A DNA stretch of 61,660 nt, from NCBI RefSeq assembly GCF_007097395.1, contig NZ_VKDC01000036.1:1-61660 (forward strand). The letters are read 5' to 3'. The first letter of the stretch is position 1, and every line of letters begins with the position of its first letter. Below are positions 8,161 to 17,922 of the stretch, one piece after another. Made by a program: the position numbers and the translations under genes. The notes beneath the pieces were generated by a model. That model searched no databases. It had not been told where the DNA came from and was given only the letters and a program-made list of their open reading frames with translations. The stretch comes from Fulvivirga sp. M361 (lineage in GTDB: Bacteria; Bacteroidota; Bacteroidia; Cytophagales; Cyclobacteriaceae).

Positions 8161-10581
8161 CTATTTTGTTAAAGTTTGCTTAAAGAATATTTCATTTTCT
8201 GACGTTTCATTTTGCATGAAATTGAGTTTAATATATTCACCATCGCGCCATAGCGGGATCATGTTTTCGTACAAGGGATTGCCTGGGTTTCCTGATTGTC
8301 CTCCGGGTAGTACCACCCAGGCCTGGGGGGGCGAAGTCATTTCTACCACTAATCGTTGTGAAGGGCCGTGGTTTGGTTTTGTGGAGTTGATCGTTTTCGA
8401 CTGCCCGTCTACCTGGATATTATATGTGCCAAATGCCGGTATCCGTGATAAATGAATGATCGATGTACCTTTGTAATTACCCCATGTAGCTTCCAAACCT
8501 TTTTTATCTTCCCATGTTTGAATTTTTGTTTTAGCTGAATCCAGGCTCATACTAAGTAATTCCTTAAATGATTCTACTTGCGATGTACCTTGGTGATCAT
8601 AGAATTCTTTTGGGAAATCATTTTTCAGCATCCAGATAGTATGATAGTCTGAAGGTCGCCCCATCGGCAACTCAGAGTCAATAAATTCATCCCACAAGAG
8701 ATTTCTGAAGCTTCTCCACCACACTTCAAAGTAGGTAGGTGCTTTGGAAGGAACGGTGTAAAAATAGTCCCATTCTTTTAATGCTGTCATGAATTCACTG
8801 TTCTTCGATTTATCTATAGAATCTAAAAACACGGGAAGTATTTCTGATGGCTTGATACCGTAAGCGTCATTTTGAAGTTTCATCATATCCTGTGGAGTGA
8901 TACTGCTACTGTCAAAGGCATTAAGTTGGTTATTGATCCTGCGGTTTCTGTAGAACTCTGAATTGTGCAGGTTCATTTCATAAGGATATTTTTGATCCAC
9001 AGAATGTTGATTGGCAGAGCTAATAAAGCCACGGGGGGGATTATGTTCAAATGCGTAGTGTTCGAATGGAATAAATTCTCCCCAGTCAAATGCCGGATCC
9101 GACCCGTCCATAATGAAACGGCCATGTCCCTTAAAGCGGTTGGGGAGCAAGCCCTGTACCCTGATAGCCACATCAGCCTGATCAGAGGCAAAAGCAACAT
9201 GCTGACTGGGCGCATCCCATTTTCTAAGGGCTTCAGTATATTCATTATAGTTTGAGGCCCTATTCAGATCAATTAGAGCATCCTGTACTCTTGAAGGAGT
9301 ATGACCTATCCATTTTAATGCCAGGTAGTCTTTCTGACCATCACTTAAAAAACTGTCATCATAGACAATAGGTCCGTGAACAGTAGTTAATATTGTGTCT
9401 GTATATGGAGTCGAATCCCGGATCTTTATTTCTTCATAGCTAGTTTCAACAGGGAGCGTTTTGTCACCATAGAAATATTCGGACCGGGACCCTTCCTTAA
9501 ATTTAATACTGTACCAGTCACGCTCATCTCTGCTTACATCTGTAAATGACCAGGCGATATTTTCATTAAAACCAGATACAATCCCCACATTTCCTGTCAA
9601 TGCAAACCCCATCACATTGTAATTAGGGGAGCTGAGTTGCATCAAAAACCAAAGAGAAGGAGCATTTAGGCCTAAATGCATGTCACTGGCCAGTATGGCT
9701 TTACCACTTTTTGTTTTCCATCCGGCGACAGCCCAATTGTTACTGCCATTATCAGGGTCAGGCATCGGATGAACTTTTTTCATCATTGTATTAGATACGA
9801 TCAGTGAATCAGGCTTTTCTTTTGGGGCAGCTTCAAAGGACCATTGTTCCGGAGACTGCACTACCGGGTCGATACCGGCAGGCCATTGTGGGAACAAGGC
9901 TTTAAACCTTTCTTCTCCTAAAGTCAGGTAAGCGTTAGTATTTTGCAGGTCCCGGTCCCAACCTGTAAGGTTATCGTTCATGTATTGTAGAAGCAGTGCA
10001 GATTTTAAAGGTGTCCAGGGCTCAGGTTCATAATCCAGTATCTTATATTCCAGGGGTAGGTTTTTGTATTTTAATGACGAGATAAATGTGTTTACACCTG
10101 TTTGATAGGCTTCTAGAAATAATTTCAATTGAGTATTTTTCAACATAGTTTCCAGGCTGGTACGTGCACCGGAGACCATCCCTTTTCTACGTTGCAAACG
10201 ATCGAAATCCAAGGCTGCCTCACCTATAAGTTCGGAGATTCGTCCGGCAGCTGCATAAGATTGAAAGTCCATTTGCCAGAGTCTGTTCTGGGCTACTACA
10301 AAACCCTGAGCCATAAAAAGATCATGGTCATTCTGAGCAAAAATGTGGGGGATGCCATACTTGTCATAAAATACATTCACCGAGTCTTTTAAGGTAGTTA
10401 ACTCGCTGAGAGGTGCGAATGGAATACTGTCAGATTCAGCGTTTTGCCAAAAACCATGGAAGGGGTCAAGAAACTTACCCAGTGGAGGTACCGGATTTCC
10501 CTGGATAACCAGCCTGTTATTGAGGAAGTAAATAAGTGCAAGGGTTATAACAACGGAAATGGAGAATTTGATGATTTTCAT
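8161..10581 (-). CDS. Penicillin acylase-family N-terminal-nucleophile hydrolase
   Basis: 806 residues from the ATG at 10581 (MKIIKFSIS...). In-frame starts at 10620 and 10632 exist but would place extra residues before the hydrophobic signal or anchor segment. The alpha-chain region has the family pattern YDKYGIPHIFAQND...AQGFVVAQNRLWQMD. After a spacer, the catalytic Ser of the beta chain is S280 in NGSNNWAVAG, exposed by autocleavage in this Ntn-hydrolase family. The beta chain contains the typical HLGLNAPSLW, HGPI and MTSPPQAWVVLPGGQSGNP segments. Natural substrates may be acyl-homoserine lactones or other amides; that is family knowledge, not visible here. The gene diverges from the polysaccharide locus. 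Confidence 0.9.
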   Translation of the reverse strand: MKIIKFSISVVITLALIYFLNNRLVIQGNPVPPLGKFLDPFHGFWQNAESDSIPFAPLSELTTLKDSVNVFYDKYGIPHIFAQNDHDLFMAQGFVVAQNRLWQMDFQSYAAAGRISELIGEAALDFDRLQRRKGMVSGARTSLETMLKNTQLKLFLEAYQTGVNTFISSLKYKNLPLEYKILDYEPEPWTPLKSALLLQYMNDNLTGWDRDLQNTNAYLTLGEERFKALFPQWPAGIDPVVQSPEQWSFEAAPKEKPDSLIVSNTMMKKVHPMPDPDNGSNNWAVAGWKTKSGKAILASDMHLGLNAPSLWFLMQLSSPNYNVMGFALTGNVGIVSGFNENIAWSFTDVSRDERDWYSIKFKEGSRSEYFYGDKTLPVETSYEEIKIRDSTPYTDTILTTVHGPIVYDDSFLSDGQKDYLALKWIGHTPSRVQDALIDLNRASNYNEYTEALRKWDAPSQHVAFASDQADVAIRVQGLLPNRFKGHGRFIMDGSDPAFDWGEFIPFEHYAFEHNPPRGFISSANQHSVDQKYPYEMNLHNSEFYRNRRINNQLNAFDSSSITPQDMMKLQNDAYGIKPSEILPVFLDSIDKSKNSEFMTALKEWDYFYTVPSKAPTYFEVWWRSFRNLLWDEFIDSELPMGRPSDYHTIWMLKNDFPKEFYDHQGTSQVESFKELLSMSLDSAKTKIQTWEDKKGLEATWGNYKGTSIIHLSRIPAFGTYNIQVDGQSKTINSTKPNHGPSQRLVVEMTSPPQAWVVLPGGQSGNPGNPLYENMIPLWRDGEYIKLNFMQNETSENEIFFKQTLTK

Positions 10582-10690
10582 AAGAATAAAGCGGGATAAT
10601 TCCTGGTGATAAATTAACATAAATATTCGCAATTCATCGTTGGGATATTTACAAATGTGTATTTAATAGGACTTTGGAAAATAATACTTT

Positions 10691-10698
10691 TATATTTG
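10691..10698 (+). promoter_or_regulatory. Candidate -7 box for the start of the polysaccharide locus
   Basis: TATATTTG matches the Bacteroidota -7 consensus TAnnTTTG exactly and ends 14 bp before ATG 10713. A TTTG at 10673-10676 is closer (14 nt) than the usual 19-21 nt, so the -33 element is weak. If used, it rules out the TTG start at 10674 and gives a very short leader. Confidence 0.45.
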
Positions 10699-10712
10699 AG
10701 CGATTTTTCAAA

Positions 10713-11261
10713 ATGACCACCAAGATTTTAGCGAAATATACATTAACTCAGATACAGGCTGCGTCAAAAATTAAAGCTTTAATTTTTGACGTGGATGGTG
10801 TACTTACGGGAGGAGAGGTCATTTACACCAATACCGGTGACGAGTTGAAATTATTCAATGTGAAAGACGGTCAGATTATTCGATTCTTAAAATCCAGCGG
10901 TATAGTAGTAGGCGCTATTACCGGTCGCAAATCAGACCTGGTAGAACGTCGATGTAAAGAACTGAAACTTGATTTTTTTCATCAGGGGGCCAAGGATAAG
11001 TGGAAATTGATCGAAGAAGAAATCAGTGGCTTTAACCTTTTGCCTGATGAAGTATGCTACATAGGGGACGATCTAATAGATCTGCGATCTATAATTAATA
11101 GCGGTTTAGGCGTTTCACCCTCTGATGGAGTTGAATACATCCGGGACAAGGCTAATTTAATCACCCGATCAAAAGGTGGAGAAGGGGTAATAAGAGAAGT
11201 AGCTGATTTTATATTGGCTGCACAGGGTAAATTGACCAATATTATTAAAATATGCTCATAG
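10713..11261 (+). CDS. kdsC: HAD-superfamily 3-deoxy-D-manno-octulosonate 8-phosphate phosphatase (KdsC-like)
   Basis: 182 residues from ATG 10713; a TTG at 10674 would add 13 residues lying over the candidate promoter. The HAD catalytic motif is FDVDGVLTGGE (nucleophile D26, acid/base D28), followed by the motif II region (GAITGRKSD) and motif III (YIGDDLIDL). Small C0-type HADs of this size without a cap are KdsC, which dephosphorylates Kdo-8-phosphate. A kdsA gene two positions downstream supports a Kdo or related ulosonic-acid role. It overlaps the next gene by 10 bp. A dephosphorylase for another ulosonic acid cannot be excluded. Confidence 0.82.
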   Translation: MTTKILAKYTLTQIQAASKIKALIFDVDGVLTGGEVIYTNTGDELKLFNVKDGQIIRFLKSSGIVVGAITGRKSDLVERRCKELKLDFFHQGAKDKWKLIEEEISGFNLLPDEVCYIGDDLIDLRSIINSGLGVSPSDGVEYIRDKANLITRSKGGEGVIREVADFILAAQGKLTNIIKICS

Positions 11262-12340
11262 ATATGATAGCGGGCGCACGTCCAAACTTTATGAAAGTTG
11301 CGCCTATCATCAATGCCATTAAAAAGAGACGTTCAGAAGGCGCCGACCTTTCTTTTCGGTTGGTTCACACAGGTCAGCACTATGATAAGAAAATGTCGGA
11401 ATCATTTTTTGAGCAATTGAACATACCTAGTCCGGATGTTAACTTTGGCGTAGGCTCTGGTACACAAGCTGAGCAAACCGCTAAAATAATGACAGGCTAC
11501 GAGCAAATTATTCTGGAAGAGGTGCCTGATGTTTGCTTGGTAGTGGGAGATGTTACCTCAACGATGGCATGCGCGATAACTGCAAAGAAATGTGGTGTCA
11601 TAGTAGTACATGTAGAAGGTGGTATCCGATCAGGTGACTGGCGTATGCCTGAAGAGGTGAACAGGGTAGTGACAGATTCCATCACAGATTATTTTTATAC
11701 TACCTCGGAACATGCTAACAATAACCTTAGAAAGCAAGGAGTACCCGCTGAAAAGGTAGTGTACGTAGGGAATACGATGATTGATTCCTTGTTAGCAAAC
11801 CTTGAGAGGCTCCAAAAACCGGCTGTATGGGATAAAGGAAACCTCAGGCAAAAAGAGTTTATACTTATGACATTGCACAGACCGTCTAATGTAGATGACG
11901 GTGCAGGGTTAAAAAAGATCATAGACCGGGTATGTACACTATCCGGTGACTATCCTGTAATTTTCCCAGTCCACCCAAGAACTATGAAGATGCTGGATAT
12001 GGATGAAATGAATTATCCAAATTTGCTGGCCATAGAACCTATGGGGTACCTGGAGTTTATTTATTTGTTGAAGCATGCGTTGGCTGTCGTTACTGATTCA
12101 GGTGGCATTACGGAAGAGGCTACTGTGCTGGGTATTCCATGTATGACATTAAGAGATTCTACGGAAAGGCCTGAAACGATAGAGGAAGGTACCAATGAAT
12201 TACTAGGTACTGACCCTGAATCATTAAATGACTCTTTTGACAAGCTTATGAAGGGAAATTGGAAAAAAGGAAGCATCCCTTACCTTTGGGATGGCAAGAC
12301 TTCCACTAGAATAGTTGACCATTTAATGAGCATTTCCTGA
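11252..12340 (+). CDS. wecB: Non-hydrolysing UDP-N-acetylglucosamine 2-epimerase family (WecB/WbpI-like)
   Basis: 362 residues from ATG 11252, inside the end of the upstream gene. Family motifs: [12 protein letters not shown] near the N-terminus, [31 protein letters not shown], and [10 protein letters not shown] near the UDP-binding site. Converts UDP-GlcNAc to UDP-ManNAc. WbpI-type members epimerise 2,3-diacetamido uronic acids instead, and the [12 protein letters not shown] stretch is compatible with either. Because WbpB/D/E/G-like genes occur later in the locus and no other 2-epimerase is visible, the WbpI role is an attractive inference. Confidence 0.85.
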   Translation: MLIDMIAGARPNFMKVAPIINAIKKRRSEGADLSFRLVHTGQHYDKKMSESFFEQLNIPSPDVNFGVGSGTQAEQTAKIMTGYEQIILEEVPDVCLVVGDVTSTMACAITAKKCGVIVVHVEGGIRSGDWRMPEEVNRVVTDSITDYFYTTSEHANNNLRKQGVPAEKVVYVGNTMIDSLLANLERLQKPAVWDKGNLRQKEFILMTLHRPSNVDDGAGLKKIIDRVCTLSGDYPVIFPVHPRTMKMLDMDEMNYPNLLAIEPMGYLEFIYLLKHALAVVTDSGGITEEATVLGIPCMTLRDSTERPETIEEGTNELLGTDPESLNDSFDKLMKGNWKKGSIPYLWDGKTSTRIVDHLMSIS

Positions 12341-12341
12341 A

Positions 12342-13178
12342 GTGGATATATTTAAAGATAACGTCACGATTAATAAAAACATCTCACTCGGAGGTGATAA
12401 GATGGTACTTTTTTCCGGGCCATGTGCCGCGGAGAGCTATGACATCTGTTTACAAGTAGCGGAGACCATTAAGAATATTTGCGATCAATTGAATGTCAGC
12501 TATGTATTCAAGGCTTCTTTCGATAAAGCAAACCGTACGTCATCAGGCTCTTATCGTGGAAAAGGAATGGAACGAGGGTTAGAAATTTTATCTCGTGTTA
12601 AAGAGCAGTTGCATGTTCCTATCGTTACGGACATCCACGAATCGTATCAGGCAAAGGAAGTAGCGGAAGTAGCCGATGTCTTACAAATACCTGCTTTTTT
12701 GTGCCGCCAAACAGATTTATTGTTAGCAGCTGCTGAAACCGGTAAGGCTGTTAAAGTTAAAAGAGGTCAGTTTATGGCGCCTGAAGATATGAAATATGCC
12801 GTGGATAAGGTTAAAGAGACCGGTAATGCCAATGTCTTTCTTACGGAACGAGGCGTTTCTTTTGGTTATCATAATTTAGTGGTAGATATGCGAGCGTTAC
12901 CGATTATGAGGCAGTATAGTCCTGTGGTGTTTGATGTTACGCACAGCGTACAGCAACCGGGAGGTGCAGGAGGGAGTTCGGGAGGACAACGTGAATTTGC
13001 CCCTTACCTGGCCCGTGCGGCGGCAGCGGCAGGAGTAGATGGCTTTTTTATAGAAACCCACCCCGAGCCGGCAAAGGCGCTGAGCGATGGGCCTAATATG
13101 ATACCATTAGATGAAATGAGAGGTTTTCTGACGATGTTAAAGGAACTTTGGGAAGTGGGAGGTAGGTATGTTAATTAA
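12342..13178 (+). CDS. kdsA: 3-deoxy-8-phosphooctulonate synthase (KdsA)
   Basis: 278 residues from a GTG at 12342, one base after the previous stop; no ATG lies near the expected N-terminus. Contains the KdsA/DAHP-synthase barrel motifs [64 protein letters not shown] and [15 protein letters not shown]. Catalyses condensation of arabinose 5-phosphate with phosphoenolpyruvate to Kdo-8-phosphate in the cytoplasm. With KdsC it gives two of the Kdo steps; no arabinose-5-phosphate isomerase or CMP-Kdo synthetase is seen here. Confidence 0.95.
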   Translation: MDIFKDNVTINKNISLGGDKMVLFSGPCAAESYDICLQVAETIKNICDQLNVSYVFKASFDKANRTSSGSYRGKGMERGLEILSRVKEQLHVPIVTDIHESYQAKEVAEVADVLQIPAFLCRQTDLLLAAAETGKAVKVKRGQFMAPEDMKYAVDKVKETGNANVFLTERGVSFGYHNLVVDMRALPIMRQYSPVVFDVTHSVQQPGGAGGSSGGQREFAPYLARAAAAAGVDGFFIETHPEPAKALSDGPNMIPLDEMRGFLTMLKELWEVGGRYVN

Positions 13179-13995
13179 AAGCAAAGTTTTTACTTCAATA
13201 ATGTGTAAATATCTTACTTTCATCGGGATTGGTGTATTGTTAATAGTTTCATCCTGCGTACCGAACAGAAAGACGGTTTTACTGCAATATGAAGATGAAC
13301 TGGAACAAGAAAATTACCCTACGGACACTACTTTGAGGTCTTATAAACCTGATCGGTTCGATTACCGGATACAACCCGAGGATGTTCTGTCTGTGAAGGT
13401 GTTGAGCCTGACACGGGAAGAGTATGACTTTTTCAACGAAACTAACGACACTAATTTAGTTAATCAGGGGCAGCAGGGAGGCATAGTTCTATCAGGTTAC
13501 CTGGTGGATTACAACGGAGAGATTGAATTCCCTGTAGTGAATAAAATTAAGGTGGCGGGACTGACCATTCATGAGGCTCAGAAGTTGATACAGAGTAAGG
13601 CGATGGACTTTTTGAAGGAGCCTGTAGTTAGAGTTAGATTACTGAATTTTAGAGTTACATTACTGGGGGAAGTTGCTCAGGAAGGTGTCATTTCCGTATT
13701 CAACAACAGAACAAATATAATTGAAGCGGTGGGTTTAGCTGGTGGACTTGATGATCTGGCGGACCGAAGCAAAGTCAAAATTCTTCGACATGAAAACGGA
13801 ACGGTTAATGTTTATTACATTAACCTGCTCGATGAGGACTTAGTCAACTCGCCCTATTATTATGTGCATAATAACGATGTGATTATAGTACCTCCGCTTA
13901 AGCAAAAACCTTTCCGACAATATTTAACTCAGAACTTTACATTGGTTATTTCCACTTTATCTCTCTTGTTCCTAACCATTAATCTGTTTAATTAA
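13168..13995 (+). CDS. Wza-like polysaccharide export lipoprotein
   Basis: 275 residues from ATG 13168, overlapping kdsA by 11 bp; ATG 13201 is an alternative giving a shorter signal peptide. The lipobox LLIVSSC directs outer-membrane attachment. A polysaccharide export (PES) domain starts at [15 protein letters not shown], followed by an SLBB-like beta-grasp region ([18 protein letters not shown]). The C-terminus ends in one hydrophobic helix ([16 protein letters not shown]), usual in Bacteroidota members. Forms the outer-membrane exit for capsule or exopolysaccharide together with the Wzc-like protein encoded 9 bp downstream. Confidence 0.9.
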   Translation: MLIKSKVFTSIMCKYLTFIGIGVLLIVSSCVPNRKTVLLQYEDELEQENYPTDTTLRSYKPDRFDYRIQPEDVLSVKVLSLTREEYDFFNETNDTNLVNQGQQGGIVLSGYLVDYNGEIEFPVVNKIKVAGLTIHEAQKLIQSKAMDFLKEPVVRVRLLNFRVTLLGEVAQEGVISVFNNRTNIIEAVGLAGGLDDLADRSKVKILRHENGTVNVYYINLLDEDLVNSPYYYVHNNDVIIVPPLKQKPFRQYLTQNFTLVISTLSLLFLTINLFN

Positions 13996-14004
13996 TCTCT
14001 TCTG

Positions 14005-16401
14005 ATGCAAGATTCTAGAAATATTGGTCCTCAGGATTCTAACTTAGATATCAGGAGAATTTTCTTTTTGATACTTAAGTATTGGTACTGGGTAGTTCTA
14101 AGCGCAATACTGGCTTTATTTACAGCTTATACTATTAACAGGTATACGGTTAAAATTTATCCTGTATCGATGACAATTTTAATCAAGGATCAAAATGAAC
14201 AGGATAATTCCATCTCTGACTTGATATATAACAGCAGAGGCTTTATGCCGGGTAAAAATTACTACAACGAAGAGATATTACTTAGATCATATCCATTGAT
14301 AAGAAAGGCAGTTGAGAAACTGGATTTTAATGTTTCCTACTACCAGGAAGGTGATATTAAGACATCAGAACTATATCCTGGGCCGCCTTTAAAAATAAGT
14401 GTAGATTCTATTCATTCCCAATTGCCGCATGGCCGTAGCTTTTATTTGAATGTTGTAGATAGCCAAAGCTTTGAGGTAAGAGCATCAGATAATAAATCTG
14501 AAAATAAGGGTGTGAAATTTGGTGAATGGTTCGATTTTCAGGGGATTAGATATAAAATTGACGCTTTGAATGAGGCTAAGATAACGTCTTTCCAAGATGA
14601 GTTATTGGTTGTCTTCAGGAGTTATTCGGCTGTTGCAGGTTCCTATACCGGTAGAATCAATGTTAATTGGTTGCAGGAAGGTGCCTCCATTTTATCTCTA
14701 ACACTCAATGGACCCACACCTGCCAAAGATGCTGATTTCCTTAGGAGGTTAGCCGAAACCTATCAGGAAAGAGATTTACTAACCAAAAATGAACAAGCCA
14801 CCAGAACAGTCTCATTTATTGATGACCAACTTGCTATTATATCTGACTCATTGGTACTGCTGGAATTAGAAATTCAAAAATTTAAGGAAAATAATTTTTC
14901 TTCAGGCATATCAAATGAAGCGAGTAGATATCAGGATAACCTGGATGACTTGCTGGGAAAACAATCTGAATTGATTTTAGAAGAAAACTATTTCAATTAC
15001 CTGACCAATTACCTTGATGGTCAGGAAGACTTAAGAGAAATTACCATTCCAGCGGCGGTAGGCATTTCAAACAATTTACTAAACGATCTTGTAAAGCAGC
15101 TCATTGATTTACAAATTGAGAATAAACAATTGTTGCGAACCACTAAAACCGATAATCCATATTTGAAGGAGATTCAGAACCGAACAGACGAGATAAAATC
15201 AGGAATAAAAGAAGTTATTAATTCATTAAGACAATCACTGTCCATAGCGCAGGCTGAACTTACCAGGCAAATAAATAATGCAAAGTTCGGCCTTTCAGCA
15301 CTTCCTAAAGCTGAAAGAGAATATGTCAATTTGAACCGGCTTTACAAACTCAGTGAAAGTCTATTCCTCATTTTAATGGAGAAAAAAGCCGAAGCAAGTA
15401 TTACTAGGGCCTCTAATACATCAGACGTGGTCATCGTTAACCCTCCTGCTTTTGGAGGACCTATTACTCCTAAGACAAGTAAGAATTATATTATGGCTTT
15501 ACTGATTGGCTTAGGCTTGCCTATTGGACTAATTTTATTGTTCGATTACTTTAATGATAAAGTTAAATTCAAGGAAGATGTAGAGAGATATACAGATATT
15601 CCTTTTCTAGGTGTTATAGGACATAATAAAGACAAGGCAAATCTAGTAGTTCACCAATCTCCCAGATCTGCGATAACAGAATCGTTCAGATCTGTTCGCT
15701 CGAACATTAATTTTTTTGTTGGCAACGGATCAAGCAAAACGGTCTTAATTACCTCGTCAATTGCAGGAGAAGGAAAAACATTCTGTGCCGATAACCTTGC
15801 ACTCATTTTTGCTTCTACTGGAAAGAAAACTATCCTGATAGGCGCGGACATGAGAAGGCCTAAACTTTTCAGAGATTTTGATATCTCTAATGAATTAGGC
15901 TTGAGTAACTATTTGTCCTCTGATATAGGTGTGGATGAAATTGTCCAAACCTCTCCGTTTGAAAATTTACATATACTGAATAGTGGCACTATACCGCCGA
16001 ACCCATCAGAACTTTTGTTGAGGGATAGATTACCCGAACTCATGGCTGAGTTGAAGAAAGCCTATGATTTCATAGTTATCGATAGCCCACCAGTAGGTTT
16101 AGTTACTGATGCCATGATTCTGGCAAAATATGCTGACCATTCTATTTATATTGTCAGGCAGGGCTATACACCTGTAGGAACCGTTAAGAATGCAGATGAA
16201 ATGTATAGAGCTGGGAAAATGTCTAATCTCAGCATTATATTTAATGATGTAACAGTCAATAAATATGGATATGGATATGGATATAGCTATAAATATGGTT
16301 ATACCTATGGTTATGGATATAGTAATGGATCTGGCTACTATACTAATCAGAGTAGAACAAACTCTTTTTTGCAGAAACTAAGATTTAAAAAACGTAGTTG
16401 A
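14005..16401 (+). CDS. Wzc-like polysaccharide co-polymerase and BY-kinase
   Basis: 798 residues. A first transmembrane helix lies near residues 25-45, then a long periplasmic Wzz-type domain with coiled-coil segments (about 270-440), and a second helix near 490-512 after PKTSKNYIM. The cytoplasmic tyrosine kinase has Walker A SSIAGEGKT (K591), Walker A' ILIGADMRRP (D615) and Walker B VIDSPP (D693). The tail (about residues 752-780) is an extraordinary Tyr/Gly run built on YGYGYGYSYKYGYTYGYGY, the autophosphorylation cluster. Controls chain length and export with the Wza-like partner; cyclic Tyr phosphorylation is family knowledge. Confidence 0.93.
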   Translation: MQDSRNIGPQDSNLDIRRIFFLILKYWYWVVLSAILALFTAYTINRYTVKIYPVSMTILIKDQNEQDNSISDLIYNSRGFMPGKNYYNEEILLRSYPLIRKAVEKLDFNVSYYQEGDIKTSELYPGPPLKISVDSIHSQLPHGRSFYLNVVDSQSFEVRASDNKSENKGVKFGEWFDFQGIRYKIDALNEAKITSFQDELLVVFRSYSAVAGSYTGRINVNWLQEGASILSLTLNGPTPAKDADFLRRLAETYQERDLLTKNEQATRTVSFIDDQLAIISDSLVLLELEIQKFKENNFSSGISNEASRYQDNLDDLLGKQSELILEENYFNYLTNYLDGQEDLREITIPAAVGISNNLLNDLVKQLIDLQIENKQLLRTTKTDNPYLKEIQNRTDEIKSGIKEVINSLRQSLSIAQAELTRQINNAKFGLSALPKAEREYVNLNRLYKLSESLFLILMEKKAEASITRASNTSDVVIVNPPAFGGPITPKTSKNYIMALLIGLGLPIGLILLFDYFNDKVKFKEDVERYTDIPFLGVIGHNKDKANLVVHQSPRSAITESFRSVRSNINFFVGNGSSKTVLITSSIAGEGKTFCADNLALIFASTGKKTILIGADMRRPKLFRDFDISNELGLSNYLSSDIGVDEIVQTSPFENLHILNSGTIPPNPSELLLRDRLPELMAELKKAYDFIVIDSPPVGLVTDAMILAKYADHSIYIVRQGYTPVGTVKNADEMYRAGKMSNLSIIFNDVTVNKYGYGYGYSYKYGYTYGYGYSNGSGYYTNQSRTNSFLQKLRFKKRS

Positions 16402-16423
16402 TCGAACTAACCTTTTGACATAA

Positions 16424-17281
16424 TTGAAGGATCAGACAAAGGCATGGGACATGGTAATTCAGCCAAAAAGAGGCTGGCTGGAAGTCAATTTCAGAGAGTT
16501 GTGGAGATACCGGGATCTTCTTTACATGTTTGTTAAAAGAGATGTTATTACCATATATAAACAGACCGTTTTAGGCCCGATCTGGTTTGTAATTCAGCCC
16601 ATTTTAACAGCTGCGATTTTTATCCTCGTGTTTGGAAATATTGCAGGTATAAGTACCGATGGACAGCCTAAGGTGTTGTTTTATCTGTCAGGAATTGTTG
16701 TTTGGAATTACTTCTCAGAATCTTTCAGTACTACCTCGAAAACATTTATAGAAAATGCCAATGTGTTTGGAAAGGTCTACTTTCCCAGATTGATAGTGCC
16801 ATTTTCTAAAGTGGTTTCCGGATTAATTAAGTTTTTGATTCAATTTGCATTCTTTTTTGCTATCTATCTTTACTTTCTTGTAGGAGTAGATGACACGAAT
16901 ATCAAGCCGAATGAGGGCCTCTTAGTATTACCTCTTTTGATATTGATAATGGCACTCCTCGGGTTAGGTTTAGGAATAATTTTTTCAGCTCTAACAACTA
17001 AATATAGAGATCTAACATTTTTGATACAGTTTGGAGTTCAACTATTGATGTATGCCACCCCTGTTATCTACCCTGTCTCTACAATTCCTGAAAAGTACAA
17101 AAAATTCATTATGGCCAATCCTATGACGTCCGTTGTAGAAGGTTTCAGGTATGCATTTTTGGGTACCGGTGACCTGAATTGGTATGGTTTGTCTTACAGC
17201 CTTGTTTTTACTTTGATTACTTTATTTTTTGGTATAATTATTTTCAACCGGGTAGAAAAGAATTTTATGGATACAGTTTGA
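16424..17281 (+). CDS. ABC-2 type polysaccharide exporter permease (Wzm/KpsM-like)
   Basis: 285 residues from TTG 16424; ATG 16451 is a shorter alternative but would remove the conserved-looking Trp-containing segment before VIQPKRGW. Six hydrophobic helices fit the O-antigen/capsule ABC permease fold; LWRYRDLLYMFVKRD and GPIWFVIQPILTA are typical N-terminal features. Moves undecaprenyl-linked glycan across the inner membrane with an ATPase subunit. Its likely ATPase (18408) is separated from it by two regulatory genes, an unusual insertion. Confidence 0.9.
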   Translation: MKDQTKAWDMVIQPKRGWLEVNFRELWRYRDLLYMFVKRDVITIYKQTVLGPIWFVIQPILTAAIFILVFGNIAGISTDGQPKVLFYLSGIVVWNYFSESFSTTSKTFIENANVFGKVYFPRLIVPFSKVVSGLIKFLIQFAFFFAIYLYFLVGVDDTNIKPNEGLLVLPLLILIMALLGLGLGIIFSALTTKYRDLTFLIQFGVQLLMYATPVIYPVSTIPEKYKKFIMANPMTSVVEGFRYAFLGTGDLNWYGLSYSLVFTLITLFFGIIIFNRVEKNFMDTV

Positions 17282-17351
17282 AATACTCTTTTCTACTTGA
17301 CAAAATCATTTTATATCACATACTTTGAGTAATTATTTTACTCAATTTTGC

Positions 17352-17371
17352 GTCAGCGCATTGGGACTGAC
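17352..17371. promoter_or_regulatory. Short inverted repeat upstream of the regulatory pair
   Basis: GTCAG and CTGAC form 5-bp arms separated by 10 bp, ending 11 bp before the GTG start at 17383. It could be an operator or a leader hairpin. Evidence is the repeat only; arms this short can arise by chance. Confidence 0.25.
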
Positions 17372-17382
17372 ATGGCGAAGCT

Positions 17383-17922
17383 GTGCATACTTCAAACTTA
17401 GTGATAGACACTTTAATCACATCAAAAACACGAATTAAGCTTCTCTTAAAATTCTTCCTGAACCCTCAAAATACCTCTTACTTAAGAGGATTGGAAGCTG
17501 AATTTGGAGAGTCGTCTAATGCTATTAGAACTGAGCTTAACAGACTTGAGAAGTCTAATATGTTACTTTCAGTTAGCAAGGGGAATCGTAAAATGTTTAA
17601 AGTGAATGACAGGCATCCATTATACAATGAGATCAATAGTATAGTGAGAAAGTATCTGGGCATAGATCTGGTAATAGAGTTCATCGTAAATAAATTGGGG
17701 CATTTACATAGTGTTTATTTAATTGGTCAACTGGCTCGTGGTATTGACAGTCCCGTAATTGATTTGGTTTTGGTAGGAAATGTTGACAAGGTGTACTTGA
17801 TCCAATTAATTGATAAGGCAGAAAAACTGATTAATCGTAAAATCAAATTTATGATCTGTGATCAGGGTGAAGAGGATACTTATTTGGCAGAGGGGAACTT
17901 ATTAATCTGGAACAATGACTAA
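17383..17922 (+). CDS. Winged-helix DNA-binding protein with nucleotidyltransferase-like C-terminal region
   Basis: 179 residues from GTG 17383. Residues about 15-65 form an ArsR-like winged helix (RIKLLLKFFLNPQ, LRGLEAEFGESSNAIRTELNRLEKSNML). Residues about 95-165 resemble a degenerate nucleotidyltransferase-like fold (VYLIGQLARGIDSPVIDLVLVGNVD) in which the catalytic acidic motif is not convincing. It overlaps the NusG-like gene by 8 bp, so the two are translationally coupled and probably control the locus together. The specific function is inferred from position. Confidence 0.7.
   Translation: MHTSNLVIDTLITSKTRIKLLLKFFLNPQNTSYLRGLEAEFGESSNAIRTELNRLEKSNMLLSVSKGNRKMFKVNDRHPLYNEINSIVRKYLGIDLVIEFIVNKLGHLHSVYLIGQLARGIDSPVIDLVLVGNVDKVYLIQLIDKAEKLINRKIKFMICDQGEEDTYLAEGNLLIWNND

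Noticed and set aside
16255-16350. Short tandem DNA repeat (GGATAT-like) as a mobile or regulatory repeat
   Set aside because: It encodes the Tyr/Gly tail of the Wzc-like kinase in frame; kept only as a note on possible slippage.
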